A DNA stretch of 64,000 nt, taken from assembly GCF_011799805.1 (NCBI RefSeq), contig NZ_WXUB01000001.1, positions 1,302,001 to 1,366,000 of the forward strand. The letters run 5' to 3'. Positions 44,775 to 57,984 of the stretch are shown here, piece after piece (position 1 is the stretch's first letter; each line of letters opens with the position of its first letter). Both the position numbers and the translations under genes were made by a program. Below the pieces are notes generated by a model. The model was not told the DNA's origin. It was given only the letters and a program-made list of their open reading frames with translations, and ran no database searches. This DNA comes from Maribellus sediminis (GTDB lineage: Bacteria > Bacteroidota > Bacteroidia > Bacteroidales > Prolixibacteraceae).

Positions 44775-46184
44775 ATGAAAAGAGTACTTTTTTGCCTGGT
44801 ATTGTTCGCCGTATTTTTTGCTTCGTGTACCCGTGATGAGAAAAATGAGGCGCCAAATCTGATCCTGATCCTGGTGGATGACATGGGCTATGCCGACGTT
44901 GGCTTTAATGGTTGCACCGATATTCCAACTCCCAATATTGATAAATTGGCGGAAGGCGGTGTGCGTTTTACCAACGGATACGTTAGTTACTGCGTTTGTG
45001 GCCCAAGTAGGGCAGGTCTTCTTACCGGCCGATATCAGGACCGATTTGGTTTTAGCAGAAATCCGCTGTTTGCACCAAACGATCCCGGGATGGGATTGCC
45101 GTTAACTGAAGAAACCCTTGCCGATGCCTTAAAGAAGGCGGGTTACAAATCGCTGGCAATTGGAAAATGGCACATGGGAGCACATGAATCGTTACACCCT
45201 TTAAAAAGAGGATTTGATGATTTTTACGGATTTTTAAGTGGTGGTCACCGATATTTTCCGGAAGAACTGACCCTGAATGATCCGTTTGAGGCAACCTCAC
45301 AATTCGACGGTTACAAAACACGCCTGCTACGAAATTACGAAAGAGTAGATGAAACCGAGTATTTGACTGATGCTTTATCGCGTGAAGCGGTTTCGTACAT
45401 CGAAAAAAACAAAGACAATCCGTTTTTTATTTACCTCGCCTATAATGCACCGCATGCACCCTTGCAGGCCACCGAAAAATACCTGAGCAGGTTTGAAAAC
45501 ATTGATAATAAAAAAAGAAAAACCTACGCAGCCATGGTAAGTGCGGTTGACGATGGAGTTGGACTCATACTAAATAAACTGGAAGAACTGAATTTGGAAG
45601 AAAATACACTCGTGGTATTTTTATCCGACAACGGCGGACCTGAAAACCACAACGCTTCGGATAACGGAATTTTGCGCGGACAAAAAGGCGATTTATTTGA
45701 AGGGGGAATACGAGTACCTTTTGCAATGAAATGGCGCGGAACGATTCCGGCAGGTGAAGTATATGAAAATCCCATAATCTCACTCGATATTTTTGCAACG
45801 ATAATCGCTCAGAGCGGTAAGAAAATACCGCTGAAAAACGAAATTGATGGTGTCGATTTGATCCCGTATCTGAAGGGGGAGAATAATTCGCAACCACACG
45901 ATCAATTATTTTGGCGAAAATTTGATGCACAGGATTATGCCGTTCGTCAGGGAGATGATAAACTGCTGATAAAAGCTGATAGTAAAAACATGCTTTTTAA
46001 CCTCACTGATGATATTTCGGAAGAAAACAACCTTGAGGAACAGAGGCCAGATAGAGTTTTACAGCTAACCAAAGAATTTCAGAACTGGAACAGAAATATG
46101 AAGGATCCGATTTTTATGGGATTGAGTCAAGATAAGAAATATAATGAGCTTCATCCTGAAAGATTTGAAAAGCTTACAGAATAA
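44775..46184 (+). CDS. Lipoprotein S1-type sulfatase with CGPSR active site
   Basis: This 469-residue sulfatase has a lipoprotein signal ending FFASC (Cys18). The metal-site LVDDMGYADVGFNG (about 35-48) is followed by Cys75 in YCVCGPSRAGLLTGRYQDRF, the formylglycine position, where the second motif position is Gly. AIGKWHMGAHESLHP, YLAYNAPHAPLQA and FLSDNGGPENHNASDN complete the active site. The C-terminal FNLTDDISEENN is the normal end of the catalytic domain. As a lipoprotein it could act at the outer surface or in the periplasm. It comes after the susD terminator and before another sulfatase. Confidence 0.93.
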   Translation: MKRVLFCLVLFAVFFASCTRDEKNEAPNLILILVDDMGYADVGFNGCTDIPTPNIDKLAEGGVRFTNGYVSYCVCGPSRAGLLTGRYQDRFGFSRNPLFAPNDPGMGLPLTEETLADALKKAGYKSLAIGKWHMGAHESLHPLKRGFDDFYGFLSGGHRYFPEELTLNDPFEATSQFDGYKTRLLRNYERVDETEYLTDALSREAVSYIEKNKDNPFFIYLAYNAPHAPLQATEKYLSRFENIDNKKRKTYAAMVSAVDDGVGLILNKLEELNLEENTLVVFLSDNGGPENHNASDNGILRGQKGDLFEGGIRVPFAMKWRGTIPAGEVYENPIISLDIFATIIAQSGKKIPLKNEIDGVDLIPYLKGENNSQPHDQLFWRKFDAQDYAVRQGDDKLLIKADSKNMLFNLTDDISEENNLEEQRPDRVLQLTKEFQNWNRNMKDPIFMGLSQDKKYNELHPERFEKLTE

Positions 46185-46199
46185 GAAAACCTAAACCAA

Positions 46200-46292
46200 A
46201 TGAACCTTAATAAACTTATTGTATTAGCTGGTGTATTTGTTGTTTTCGGTAGCGTTCTTTTAAACGTACAATCGGCTACAATAAATACTTGA
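46200..46292 (+). other. 30-residue signal-peptide-like ORF between two sulfatases
   Basis: An ATG at 46200 opens a 30-codon frame whose residues 5-20 are hydrophobic and which ends NVQSATINT, like a bare signal peptide with a cleavage site (QSA). It starts 16 bp after the sulfatase stop and ends 24 bp before the next start. It may be the stub of a lost exported gene or a coupling leader; no homologue is recognised. Confidence 0.3.
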
Positions 46293-46316
46293 AATTATAA
46301 ACACACAGAACTCAAC

Positions 46317-50971
<4,655 letters not shown>

Positions 50972-51106
50972 ATGAGAAAACGGTATGATCTTTCAAAAGA
51001 CCCCGGCGAACAGCATAATGTAGCCTCCGAGCATCCCGAAGTGCATGCCCGGATTCAAACCGTTGCAGAGAGTGAATGTGTGGATTCAGAATATTTTAAA
51101 CACTAA
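50972..51106 (+). pseudogene. Orphan C-terminal tail of an arylsulfatase
   Basis: The frame starts with ATG exactly after the GH2 stop and runs 44 codons to TAA at 51104-51106. Its sequence, MRKRYDLSKDPGEQHNVASE and then HPEVHARIQTVAESECVDSEYFKH, is the standard end of an arylsulfatase (YDLxxDPGEQxNVA...EHPEV). The catalytic part, including the CxPSR motif and metal site, is absent. It looks like what is left after deletion or recombination in a sulfatase that once followed the GH2 gene. Translation by coupling to GH2 is possible, but no function is expected. The next gene starts 3 bp later. Confidence 0.8.
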
Positions 51107-51109
51107 ACC

Positions 51110-52750
51110 ATGAATAAACTTCTTCTAATAATTATTGTCTTGCTTTTTGCTTCCTGTTCAAAAGAGGAACAGTCGAAACAAATTTACTATGTAAATAGCG
51201 AAACAGGGAGCGATACTAACAACGGAATGACACCGGAAACTGCCTGGAAAAGTTTTGATCGAATAACTAAAATAGAACTAAAACCAGGTGCTCAAATTCT
51301 GTTGGCATCAGGTTCTGTATTTAATGGAGGATTGGTTTTGGAGGATGTTTCGGGAACTTCTGATGCGCTGGTAGAAATTAGCATGTACAAATATTCTGAA
51401 AATACGAATCTGCCTGTTATTGATGCGAAAGGATTTGCCAATGGAATAACACTGCTAAACTGTAGTAATGTTGTTGTGTCTGATCTTGAAATTACCGGAA
51501 ATGGGGGAGGTGTTATTCAAGCCGGAAACTCAGGACAAAATATGCATTGCGGAGTGTTGGTAACAACTACAACCGAAGGGGTTTATGAAAATATTCAGTT
51601 GAAAAACCTAAAGATACGCGATGTTTTTTTTGAAGATGCAGGTTATAAAAGAGGCAAGGATGAAGTACGCACTGCAAACGGGACTCAAAGCTATGGTTGG
51701 GGCATTCGTGTTATTAATCAGCTGGAGAAGGCGGAAATAAAAAGTATCGTAATCGAAAATTGTGAGGTCAGCAATGTTGCTCACACAGGCATTAAATTAA
51801 CCGGACGAAACCAAAATATCAGTGAGGTTAAACTTTACAGCAACCGGGTTTTATTTTCCGGTGGCCCCGGAATGCAGATGAGCGGAGTTAAAAATGCACA
51901 CATTCAAAAAAATTATATCGACCATTCGGGCAGCAACAACGATTCACGAAAGTGGGGGCGTGGCAGTGGCCTGTGGACCTGGGGTTGCTCTGATGTTTTA
52001 ATCGAACACAATTCGTTCAGAAATGCTAATGGTCCGGGAGATTCAGCCGGGTGCCATATCGATTTTAATTGTAAAAATGTTGTAGTTCAATATTGTTTTA
52101 GTGAAAACAATGCCGGTGGATTTTGTGAGATTTTAGGCAATAATTATAACTGTGCGTATCGATACAATATCAGCGTTAACGATGGCCATCGTGTTAAAGG
52201 TGAGAATGGCGCATTTCAGGAAGGGAAAATATTTTGGCTAAGCGGATACAATGGCGACAAACCGCGAAAGGGGCCTTTTAATAGTTATTTTTATAACAAT
52301 ACCATTTACGTTAATAAGGATATTGTAGCCAAAATTGCAGTCGACCGGGCGTCATCCGGAGTGCTTATTGCCAATAATATTTTTTGCATCGAAGGCGAAA
52401 GCCGGGCAGTTCAGGGCGACCAGTATAAGCCGGAAACAGAGGGGCAATCGCAGGTGGAAAATATCGTATTTAAAAACAACTTATACCTGAAAAAAGAAAA
52501 TTGGCCCGTTGATGTTTTAATTCAGGATGAGGGCCAGATTGTTGGCGACCCCCAATTTAAAAATCCTGGAGGACTGAATAAAGAGGATTATATTCCAGGT
52601 AATATTGACCTTATAAAAGATAAGGGGATAAAAGTTGAACCAATTCCGGGAGATTCGATCGGTTTGACAATCGGATTAGACGTAGAATATGATTATTTTG
52701 GCAACAAAATAGAAGGTTTACCCGACCTGGGAGCTATTCAATGCAAATAG
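51110..52750 (+). CDS. Right-handed parallel beta-helix lipoprotein
   Basis: This 546-residue protein has a lipoprotein signal ending LLFASC (Cys16). The opening YYVNSETGSDTNNGMTPETA and AWKSFDRI resembles beta-helix polysaccharide lyases and GH-like proteins, and the middle (about 115-420) shows PbH1-like coils with regularly spaced Ile/Val and Asn, for example SNVVVSDLEITGNGGG and IQLKNLKIRDVFFEDAGYKR. A His/Asp/Arg-rich stretch (IDHSGSNNDSRKWGRGSGLW, about 265-284) could hold active-site residues. I see no assigned PL or GH family. It lies inside the sulfatase locus, 3 bp after the sulfatase remnant, so it probably acts on the same glycan as a lyase or hydrolase. Confidence 0.75.
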   Translation: MNKLLLIIIVLLFASCSKEEQSKQIYYVNSETGSDTNNGMTPETAWKSFDRITKIELKPGAQILLASGSVFNGGLVLEDVSGTSDALVEISMYKYSENTNLPVIDAKGFANGITLLNCSNVVVSDLEITGNGGGVIQAGNSGQNMHCGVLVTTTTEGVYENIQLKNLKIRDVFFEDAGYKRGKDEVRTANGTQSYGWGIRVINQLEKAEIKSIVIENCEVSNVAHTGIKLTGRNQNISEVKLYSNRVLFSGGPGMQMSGVKNAHIQKNYIDHSGSNNDSRKWGRGSGLWTWGCSDVLIEHNSFRNANGPGDSAGCHIDFNCKNVVVQYCFSENNAGGFCEILGNNYNCAYRYNISVNDGHRVKGENGAFQEGKIFWLSGYNGDKPRKGPFNSYFYNNTIYVNKDIVAKIAVDRASSGVLIANNIFCIEGESRAVQGDQYKPETEGQSQVENIVFKNNLYLKKENWPVDVLIQDEGQIVGDPQFKNPGGLNKEDYIPGNIDLIKDKGIKVEPIPGDSIGLTIGLDVEYDYFGNKIEGLPDLGAIQCK

Positions 52751-52826
52751 TATAAGCTACAGCTTAATGAACTAATTTATATTTTCATAAGGAGTGGCAC
52801 AAGCAGATTAAAAACAAAATATTACC

Positions 52827-54467
52827 ATGTACAAAGCGATTCTATTTATTTTTTTAGTAGCAATCTTGTTTGGATGCGATACAAACCGGAAAATTCAAAG
52901 CTTAGTCCCGAATGAGGTTGGGACAGCTCCAAATTATTGGTGCACATGGTATTGGCAAAACTACCTCATCCTAAAAGGGCAGGAAGTAACAAATCCTGAT
53001 GCTGCAACTGTTTATACAAATACAGCAGCAAGAGAAGAAATGAACGAAGAGAATATCTTTGGTGAGCAAGGCATGGCGGTGGTAATGTTGCCGAAAACAA
53101 GAAGCGACTATTATTTTGTGATTGACCACGGCTGGCAAGATAAACGAATCAAGGATAATACATTTTTCACCTTAATAATGGACACGCTTGATTTTCCCAG
53201 ATGCGCAAAGTTCGATCCAAAGGAACGAATAAAACAAATGAACCTTGATATCAAAGAACTGGGTTGGAAAGGACTTGGATTGTGGGTTCGGGGAAATCCG
53301 TCGGAGGATGAAATGAGAAAATTTGTGGAGTGGAGCAAATATGCAGGAGTTGAATACTGGAAGATAGATGGAGGGGATATTGCCCATTATTACGCCTCCA
53401 AAATTAAAGATGAGATATATCCTGAGCTGACTTTGGAGCATATTACGGGTACAGGACCGGTAAATCCTAAATGGAATACCCCCGGGTTAACTTCATATCT
53501 TTCAGTTTATAATGGACAAAATGCTGTTTCTCAGGAATTGAATGCTTCATTAAATTCGACTACAGAAAAAGCAGAAAAATCATTGGATGTTATCAAAAAT
53601 ACAGATGTATTCAGAACGTATGATGCAGCACCTTTGCTGGTGAGTACAACTACCATGCAAAGAGTACATGATATATTAGTGCAAACTGCAGGTAACAATG
53701 ACTATAAAGCCTTTCTTAATATTCAGGATGATTGTAACATTGCTGCAGCTTTGGGTTTACTTGTTGCAGCTAAACGTCACCCGATGAATACCCCGCGAAT
53801 GTACGATGGAAAAGATTTTCATTTACAGATTTCCGGAGACCGACATGTAGACAAACGACTAAATGAAATGGATAGACTTGCATTATGGCAACGTATTGCA
53901 CCTCCAATGGTTGCCGGTTATGGAACCTATCATTTTTCGACCCAAAGCCTTGTCGACAGTATTGTTTTCCAAAAAAATGACACTTGGCTAAAGTCGACAC
54001 ACGGAAAGATGGTACGGCAAAGTGCTCCTGCAATAATGACTCGAAATATAGCTCTTCCCGAAGTTAAATGCGAAGGAATACCACCTTATGTACTGGCTTC
54101 AAAATTTCCAAATGGTGCTATAGCAATTGCTACTGAAGGGCGGGTTACACCCGATAAAAGCTGGCAACATCCAAAGGCCGATATTACATTAAAGGAAGTG
54201 GAGCTTAATAAACCCATCGGTATATTTGGTTACTATGAATCTTTAACATTCGAATTTTCAGAAACCTTACCTGATGAAATTAAGATTTATGGACAGGATC
54301 TTTTGTCAAAAAAAGCAATCGATATCACAAATAAAATAAAGAGAAATAAGAATAGCTTTATAATTCAAGGTGATCTGATTGATGAAATAGGAACTATGGC
54401 CGGAGACAAAGGCGATATCTCGGTTCCGGGAATGGTTATTAAAATTATTTCTGATAGAGTCAATTAG
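52827..54467 (+). CDS. Unassigned lipoprotein, possible GH-D-like TIM barrel
   Basis: This 546-residue protein has a lipoprotein signal ending ILFGC (Cys17). It contains WYWQNYLILKGQEVTNPDAA, GLGLWVRGNPSEDE and VEYWKIDGGDIAHYY, in which Asp181 resembles the nucleophile strand of clan GH-D (GH27/GH36) barrels (K-x-D-x-G). A candidate second acid lies in LNIQDDCNIAAALG (about 295). The C-terminal 110 residues look like a beta-sandwich. No named family is recognised. It follows the beta-helix gene by 76 bp and precedes a sulfatase, so an activity on the same sulfated glycan is likely but unproven; an alpha-galactosidase-like or other exo-enzyme role is a guess. Confidence 0.6.
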   Translation: MYKAILFIFLVAILFGCDTNRKIQSLVPNEVGTAPNYWCTWYWQNYLILKGQEVTNPDAATVYTNTAAREEMNEENIFGEQGMAVVMLPKTRSDYYFVIDHGWQDKRIKDNTFFTLIMDTLDFPRCAKFDPKERIKQMNLDIKELGWKGLGLWVRGNPSEDEMRKFVEWSKYAGVEYWKIDGGDIAHYYASKIKDEIYPELTLEHITGTGPVNPKWNTPGLTSYLSVYNGQNAVSQELNASLNSTTEKAEKSLDVIKNTDVFRTYDAAPLLVSTTTMQRVHDILVQTAGNNDYKAFLNIQDDCNIAAALGLLVAAKRHPMNTPRMYDGKDFHLQISGDRHVDKRLNEMDRLALWQRIAPPMVAGYGTYHFSTQSLVDSIVFQKNDTWLKSTHGKMVRQSAPAIMTRNIALPEVKCEGIPPYVLASKFPNGAIAIATEGRVTPDKSWQHPKADITLKEVELNKPIGIFGYYESLTFEFSETLPDEIKIYGQDLLSKKAIDITNKIKRNKNSFIIQGDLIDEIGTMAGDKGDISVPGMVIKIISDRVN

Positions 54468-54591
54468 CCAGTTTCTAAGATTTATCCGGGCAATGATAGG
54501 CGATGTTGGTTGTCAAATGATCAAATAATATAATGATGGGCATATGTTGAATTTCGTTTTTAAAAATATTAATACTGAAAATTCTATTAAA

Positions 54592-56157
54592 ATGAATAAA
54601 CTCAGAACTGCTTTTTATTCCGTACTACTTCTGATCTCGGTGTCGTTCGTGGCTTGCACATCTTCTACACAATCGAAGCAAGAAACGGCAGCACCGGAAA
54701 CAAAACCCAATATTGTAATTATTTACCTCGATGATTTGGGGTATGGCGATATGGGGGCCTACGGAGCAACTGAAATTAAAACGCCAAATATGGATCGTTT
54801 GGCAAACGATGGTGTTATGTTTACCGACGGACATGCTTCGTCGTCAACCTGTACCCCAAGTCGTTATGCGTTGTTAACCGGCATGTATCCTTGGCGAAAC
54901 AAAGATGCTAAGATTTTGCCGGGTACGGCACCGCTGATTATTGATACGGCACAGGTAACTATCCCAAAAATGCTGAAGGGACAGGGTTATTACACCGGAG
55001 TTGTAGGTAAATGGCACCTCGGTTTGGGAACCGGGCATGTTGATTGGAATAAACATGTTTCTCCCGGCCCGAATGAAGTTGGTTTCGATTACGCCTACAT
55101 TATGGCGGCCACACAGGACAGGGTTCCTACGGTTTATCTTGAAAACGGACTGGTAGAAGGACTGGATCCGAACGATCCGATTGAGGTGGATTACGAGAAA
55201 AAGTTTGAAGGAGAACCTACCGGAAAAGACAATCCTGAGTTGCTAACCATGAAATGGCACCACGGGCATAATAATTCAATAGTAAATGGAATTCCGCGAA
55301 TTGGATTTATGAAAGGTGGCGAAAAAGCTAAATGGAGCGATGTGGATATGGCCGATCATTTTTTGGCAAAAGCTCAGGATTATGTGAAGGAACATAAGGA
55401 CGAACCGTTCTTTTTATACTATGCCTTGCAGCAACCACACGTTCCGCGTACTCCAAATCCACGGTTTGTAGGTAGTACCGATTTGGGGCCGCGTGGCGAT
55501 GTGATTGTTGAAGCCGACTGGTGTATTGGTGAATTTCTGAAAACCCTGGAAGAAGAAGGAATTCTGGAAAATACACTGATTATTTTCTCAAGCGATAATG
55601 GCCCGGTGTTGAATGATGGTTATTATGATGATGCGGTAGAGCGAATTGGCGATCATGATCAGAATGGAGGGCTTAGAGGCGGAAAATACAGCTTATTCGA
55701 AGCCGGCACACGTGTTCCGTTTATTACCTACTGGAAAGGAAAGATTATGCCCGCAAAATCGGATGCGCTGATTAGTCAGATTGATCTGCTGGCCTCGCTG
55801 GCAAAACTTACCGGAACAGAAGAAGGCACCACCGACAGCCAGGAATTACTGGATGTTCTTCTTGGAAAATCAGAAAAGGGGAGAGAAGATCTCGTTTTGG
55901 AAGCCACTTCGCGGACAGCTTATCGTAAGGGCCAATGGTTGATGATTCCGCCATACAAAGGCCCGGCAAAAATTGCTTCGGTAAACATTGAAATTGGTAA
56001 CGCACCTGAGTATCAACTCTACAATTTAAGTGACGATTTAGGGCAGCAGGAGAATATTGCAGCAGGTAATCCTGATGTTCTAAAGGAAATGATAAAGGAA
56101 TACACAGCCATTGTTGGAGTCCCAAATTCGGAGGTGGAAGCAGTGGAGCTAAAGTAG
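54592..56157 (+). CDS. Lipoprotein S1-type sulfatase with CTPSR active site
   Basis: I start at ATG 54592 (521 residues, MNKLRTAFYSVLLLISVSFV); a longer frame from 54544 adds 16 residues before the signal. The lipobox is FVACTS (Cys22). The active site includes IIYLDDLGYGDMGAYGATEI, Cys87 in CTPSRYALLTGMYPWRN, GVVGKWHLGLG and FSSDNGPVLNDGYYDDAVER. The architecture resembles the arylsulfatase A-like group often found with ulvan or galactan loci. The subfamily is unassigned. It ends the plus-strand locus: a terminator follows the stop. Confidence 0.93.
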   Translation: MNKLRTAFYSVLLLISVSFVACTSSTQSKQETAAPETKPNIVIIYLDDLGYGDMGAYGATEIKTPNMDRLANDGVMFTDGHASSSTCTPSRYALLTGMYPWRNKDAKILPGTAPLIIDTAQVTIPKMLKGQGYYTGVVGKWHLGLGTGHVDWNKHVSPGPNEVGFDYAYIMAATQDRVPTVYLENGLVEGLDPNDPIEVDYEKKFEGEPTGKDNPELLTMKWHHGHNNSIVNGIPRIGFMKGGEKAKWSDVDMADHFLAKAQDYVKEHKDEPFFLYYALQQPHVPRTPNPRFVGSTDLGPRGDVIVEADWCIGEFLKTLEEEGILENTLIIFSSDNGPVLNDGYYDDAVERIGDHDQNGGLRGGKYSLFEAGTRVPFITYWKGKIMPAKSDALISQIDLLASLAKLTGTEEGTTDSQELLDVLLGKSEKGREDLVLEATSRTAYRKGQWLMIPPYKGPAKIASVNIEIGNAPEYQLYNLSDDLGQQENIAAGNPDVLKEMIKEYTAIVGVPNSEVEAVELK

Positions 56158-56188
56158 TTTTCTGAACACTTTAACCAGGATATAGAAG

Positions 56189-56231
56189 AAAGTCTATGGG
56201 AAGATTATCAAATCGACCATGGACTTTTTTT
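56189..56231 (+). terminator. Terminator of the sulfated-glycan locus
   Basis: An 11-bp stem with one G-U pair (56189-56199 with 56217-56227) ends in a run of seven T (56225-56231). It lies just after the last sulfatase stop. Confidence 0.7.
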
Positions 56232-56323
56232 GTGTCTTTTAGGAAGATAGCTATTCAGGTTTGGATAAATTTGGCTCTGATATCATCAGCCTAAGTTTGA
56301 ACTTTCGAAAACAAATCTTATGC

Positions 56324-56364
56324 AAAAAAAAAAGAGTCACAAGAAATAAATCTTGTAACTCTTT
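56324..56364 (-). terminator. Terminator of the tRNA-Ser/tRNA-Pro operon
   Basis: The arms 56331-56343 and 56352-56364 pair over 13 bp with one C-A mismatch. On the minus strand the hairpin is followed by a run of T (the A-run at 56324-56333), directly downstream of tRNA-Pro. Confidence 0.7.
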
Positions 56365-56376
56365 GATTTTTAGTGG

Positions 56377-56451
56377 TCGGGATACCAGGATTCGAACCTG
56401 GGACCCCCTGCTCCCAAAGCAGGTGCGCTAACCGGACTGCGCTACATCCCG
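56377..56451 (-). tRNA. tRNA-Pro (anticodon TGG)
   Basis: On the minus strand 75 bases fold into a cloverleaf with a 7-bp acceptor stem (CGGGATG with TATCCCG, one G-U), discriminator A, anticodon arm CCTGC-TTTGGGA-GCAGG with anticodon TGG, and a standard T arm with GGTTCGAATCC. CCA is not encoded. It follows tRNA-Ser by 16 bp on the same transcript. Confidence 0.95.
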
Positions 56452-56466
56452 ATGTTATATTTTTTT

Positions 56467-56554
<88 letters not shown>

Positions 56555-56573
56555 TTTTTAAAATGAAGTGCGG

Positions 56574-56621
56574 CAGTTTAGCATCCCGAATTCTCGGGAT
56601 CAGCCACTCATCCATCTCTGC
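56574..56621 (-). pseudogene. Broken 5' half of a tRNA-Ser with an inserted hairpin
   Basis: Read on the minus strand, GCAGAGATGGATGAGTGGCT matches the first 20 bases of the tRNA-Ser next to it with few differences, and GCTAAACTG matches its anticodon loop and 3' stem. Between them the 12-base 5' anticodon stem is replaced by a perfect 7-bp hairpin (56583-56589 with 56594-56600, loop 56590-56593). The variable arm, T arm and 3' acceptor are missing. It sits in the leader between the promoter and the intact tRNA-Ser, so it is probably transcribed. Confidence 0.7.
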
Positions 56622-56726
56622 TAAAGATGATTAAAGTTGCTAAATTTCCCTCGCCTCTCAGCGGTGGTCATTAAAACTTCATCACAGTGTCAAAAGAACG
56701 TTGTTACTGTTCGTTTTTCGTGCGTG

Positions 56727-56757
56727 CAAAAGTAGAAATTGTTTTTACATTGACAAA
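56727..56757 (-). promoter_or_regulatory. Promoter of the tRNA-Ser/tRNA-Pro operon
   Basis: On the minus strand TTTG (56754-56757), 19 bases, then TACTTTTG (56727-56734): an exact fit to the Bacteroidota housekeeping consensus. Transcription would begin near 56720 and run through the broken tRNA half to the two tRNAs. Confidence 0.7.
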
Positions 56758-56853
56758 AATTTCATGAAAAAAAAGGCGAAAAAAGCACACTTCCTTTAGT
56801 CGGCTATTTCTTGTTTTCTGTAGTGCCTTATTTTTCAGCAGATTCAGCGTTTT

Positions 56854-57789
56854 TCATTTGTATTGTTCAATGATTTTTGCGGCAATATTTCCAGGTACCT
56901 TGAAAACTGTACCATGGCGCACACCTCCTGTAAACGATATTTTTTCTGAAATATCCTTCCAGTTTTTTAGATCGCTTGATTCAACAGCTCCCATTTCTTT
57001 TTTACGGTATTTGTCGAAGTACACAATGTATTTATCCCCGGATTTAATGCAGGTGGGGCCTTCAGCCCAGTAGTTTCCCGTAATTGGTTCCGAGGCATCG
57101 GAGTACGGACCGGTAATTGTAGTTGCAGTTGCCCAACGGATATTTTTCTCCGGGTCGGGCCAGCGTGTTTCATCTTTTAAGAACAACACGTACTTATTCT
57201 TCAGTTTTAATATAGAACCATCAATTACGTTGAAGCCACGATCGTACAGCAATTTTGTATCGCTAAACGTCTCGAAATCGTTCGTGGTAACATAGTACAT
57301 ACGGTGGTTGTAGCCATCGTCGCCGATGGCATCGGTTTCAGGGAAACGGCCGGGAATGGTGGTTGACCAGAAAATCATGTATTGTTTTTCTTCATCGTCG
57401 TAAACGATTTCCGGTGCCCAGCAGTTTCTTGCAGTCGCTTCATGCTCCATCACCGGAATATATTTTTGTTCCGACCAGGTGATCAGATCTTTCGAACTGG
57501 CGTAACCGATCCCTTTTTCTGTCCAGCCGGCTGTCCAAACCATGTGGAATTGTTTGTCGGGGCCGAAAATGATACAGGGATCGCGCATTAAAACGCTTTC
57601 TCCAACAGCCGGAGTTAAAAATGATTCATCGTTTTTTAAAGTGTTCCATTTATAGCCGTCGTTGCTGTAGGCTAAATGCAGCCCGTCTTCACCGTTCCCT
57701 TTAAAATAGGAGAAAAACAACACATCATTTTGTGCAATGCCAAATAATGGCAGTACTAAAAAGACGAATAGCAGTCGTTTAAAATTCAT
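56854..57789 (-). CDS. Secreted GH43-like five-bladed propeller protein
   Basis: This 311-residue protein has a signal peptide ending FGIAQ (about 1-19). Propeller-type strands are clear: LHLAYSNDGYKWNTL (about 37-51), LMRDPCIIFGPDKQFHMVWT (about 67-86), IGYASSKDLITWSEQ, NCWAPEIVYDDEEKQYMIFW (about 122-141) and NYWAEGPTCIKSGDKYIVYF (about 242-261). Asp and Glu residues at RDP, APE and AEGP are candidates for the catalytic triad. Many GH43- or GH117-like proteins share this layout, and the family is not certain. It is a single minus-strand gene beside the sulfatase locus with a promoter-like box just upstream. Confidence 0.8.
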   Translation of the reverse strand: MNFKRLLFVFLVLPLFGIAQNDVLFFSYFKGNGEDGLHLAYSNDGYKWNTLKNDESFLTPAVGESVLMRDPCIIFGPDKQFHMVWTAGWTEKGIGYASSKDLITWSEQKYIPVMEHEATARNCWAPEIVYDDEEKQYMIFWSTTIPGRFPETDAIGDDGYNHRMYYVTTNDFETFSDTKLLYDRGFNVIDGSILKLKNKYVLFLKDETRWPDPEKNIRWATATTITGPYSDASEPITGNYWAEGPTCIKSGDKYIVYFDKYRKKEMGAVESSDLKNWKDISEKISFTGGVRHGTVFKVPGNIAAKIIEQYK

Positions 57790-57809
57790 AATTCGGAATT
57801 TGATTACAG

Positions 57810-57817
57810 CAAAAATA
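57810..57817 (-). promoter_or_regulatory. -7-like box for the GH43-like gene
   Basis: On the minus strand TATTTTTG matches TAnnTTTG and is 21 bp upstream of the ATG at 57789. No TTTG is found at the usual spacing. Confidence 0.3.
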
Positions 57818-57984
57818 TGGATTCCGTTTCAATGAAACGATCGGAAATTCAGCTAATCCTTATCGATTTTGAGATTATCGGCATGGAGTTGTTTAGATAT
57901 TGTGTTTAAAAGGTTAAACAAAAGTACGTTTTATCTGTTTCTTCATTTTGTATTAAATAGTAGAAACAGAAATACAATTATCCA

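Noticed and set aside
56858-57073. Plus-strand frame inside the GH43-like gene
   Set aside because: It is a shadow frame of the minus-strand gene, which has a signal peptide and family motifs.
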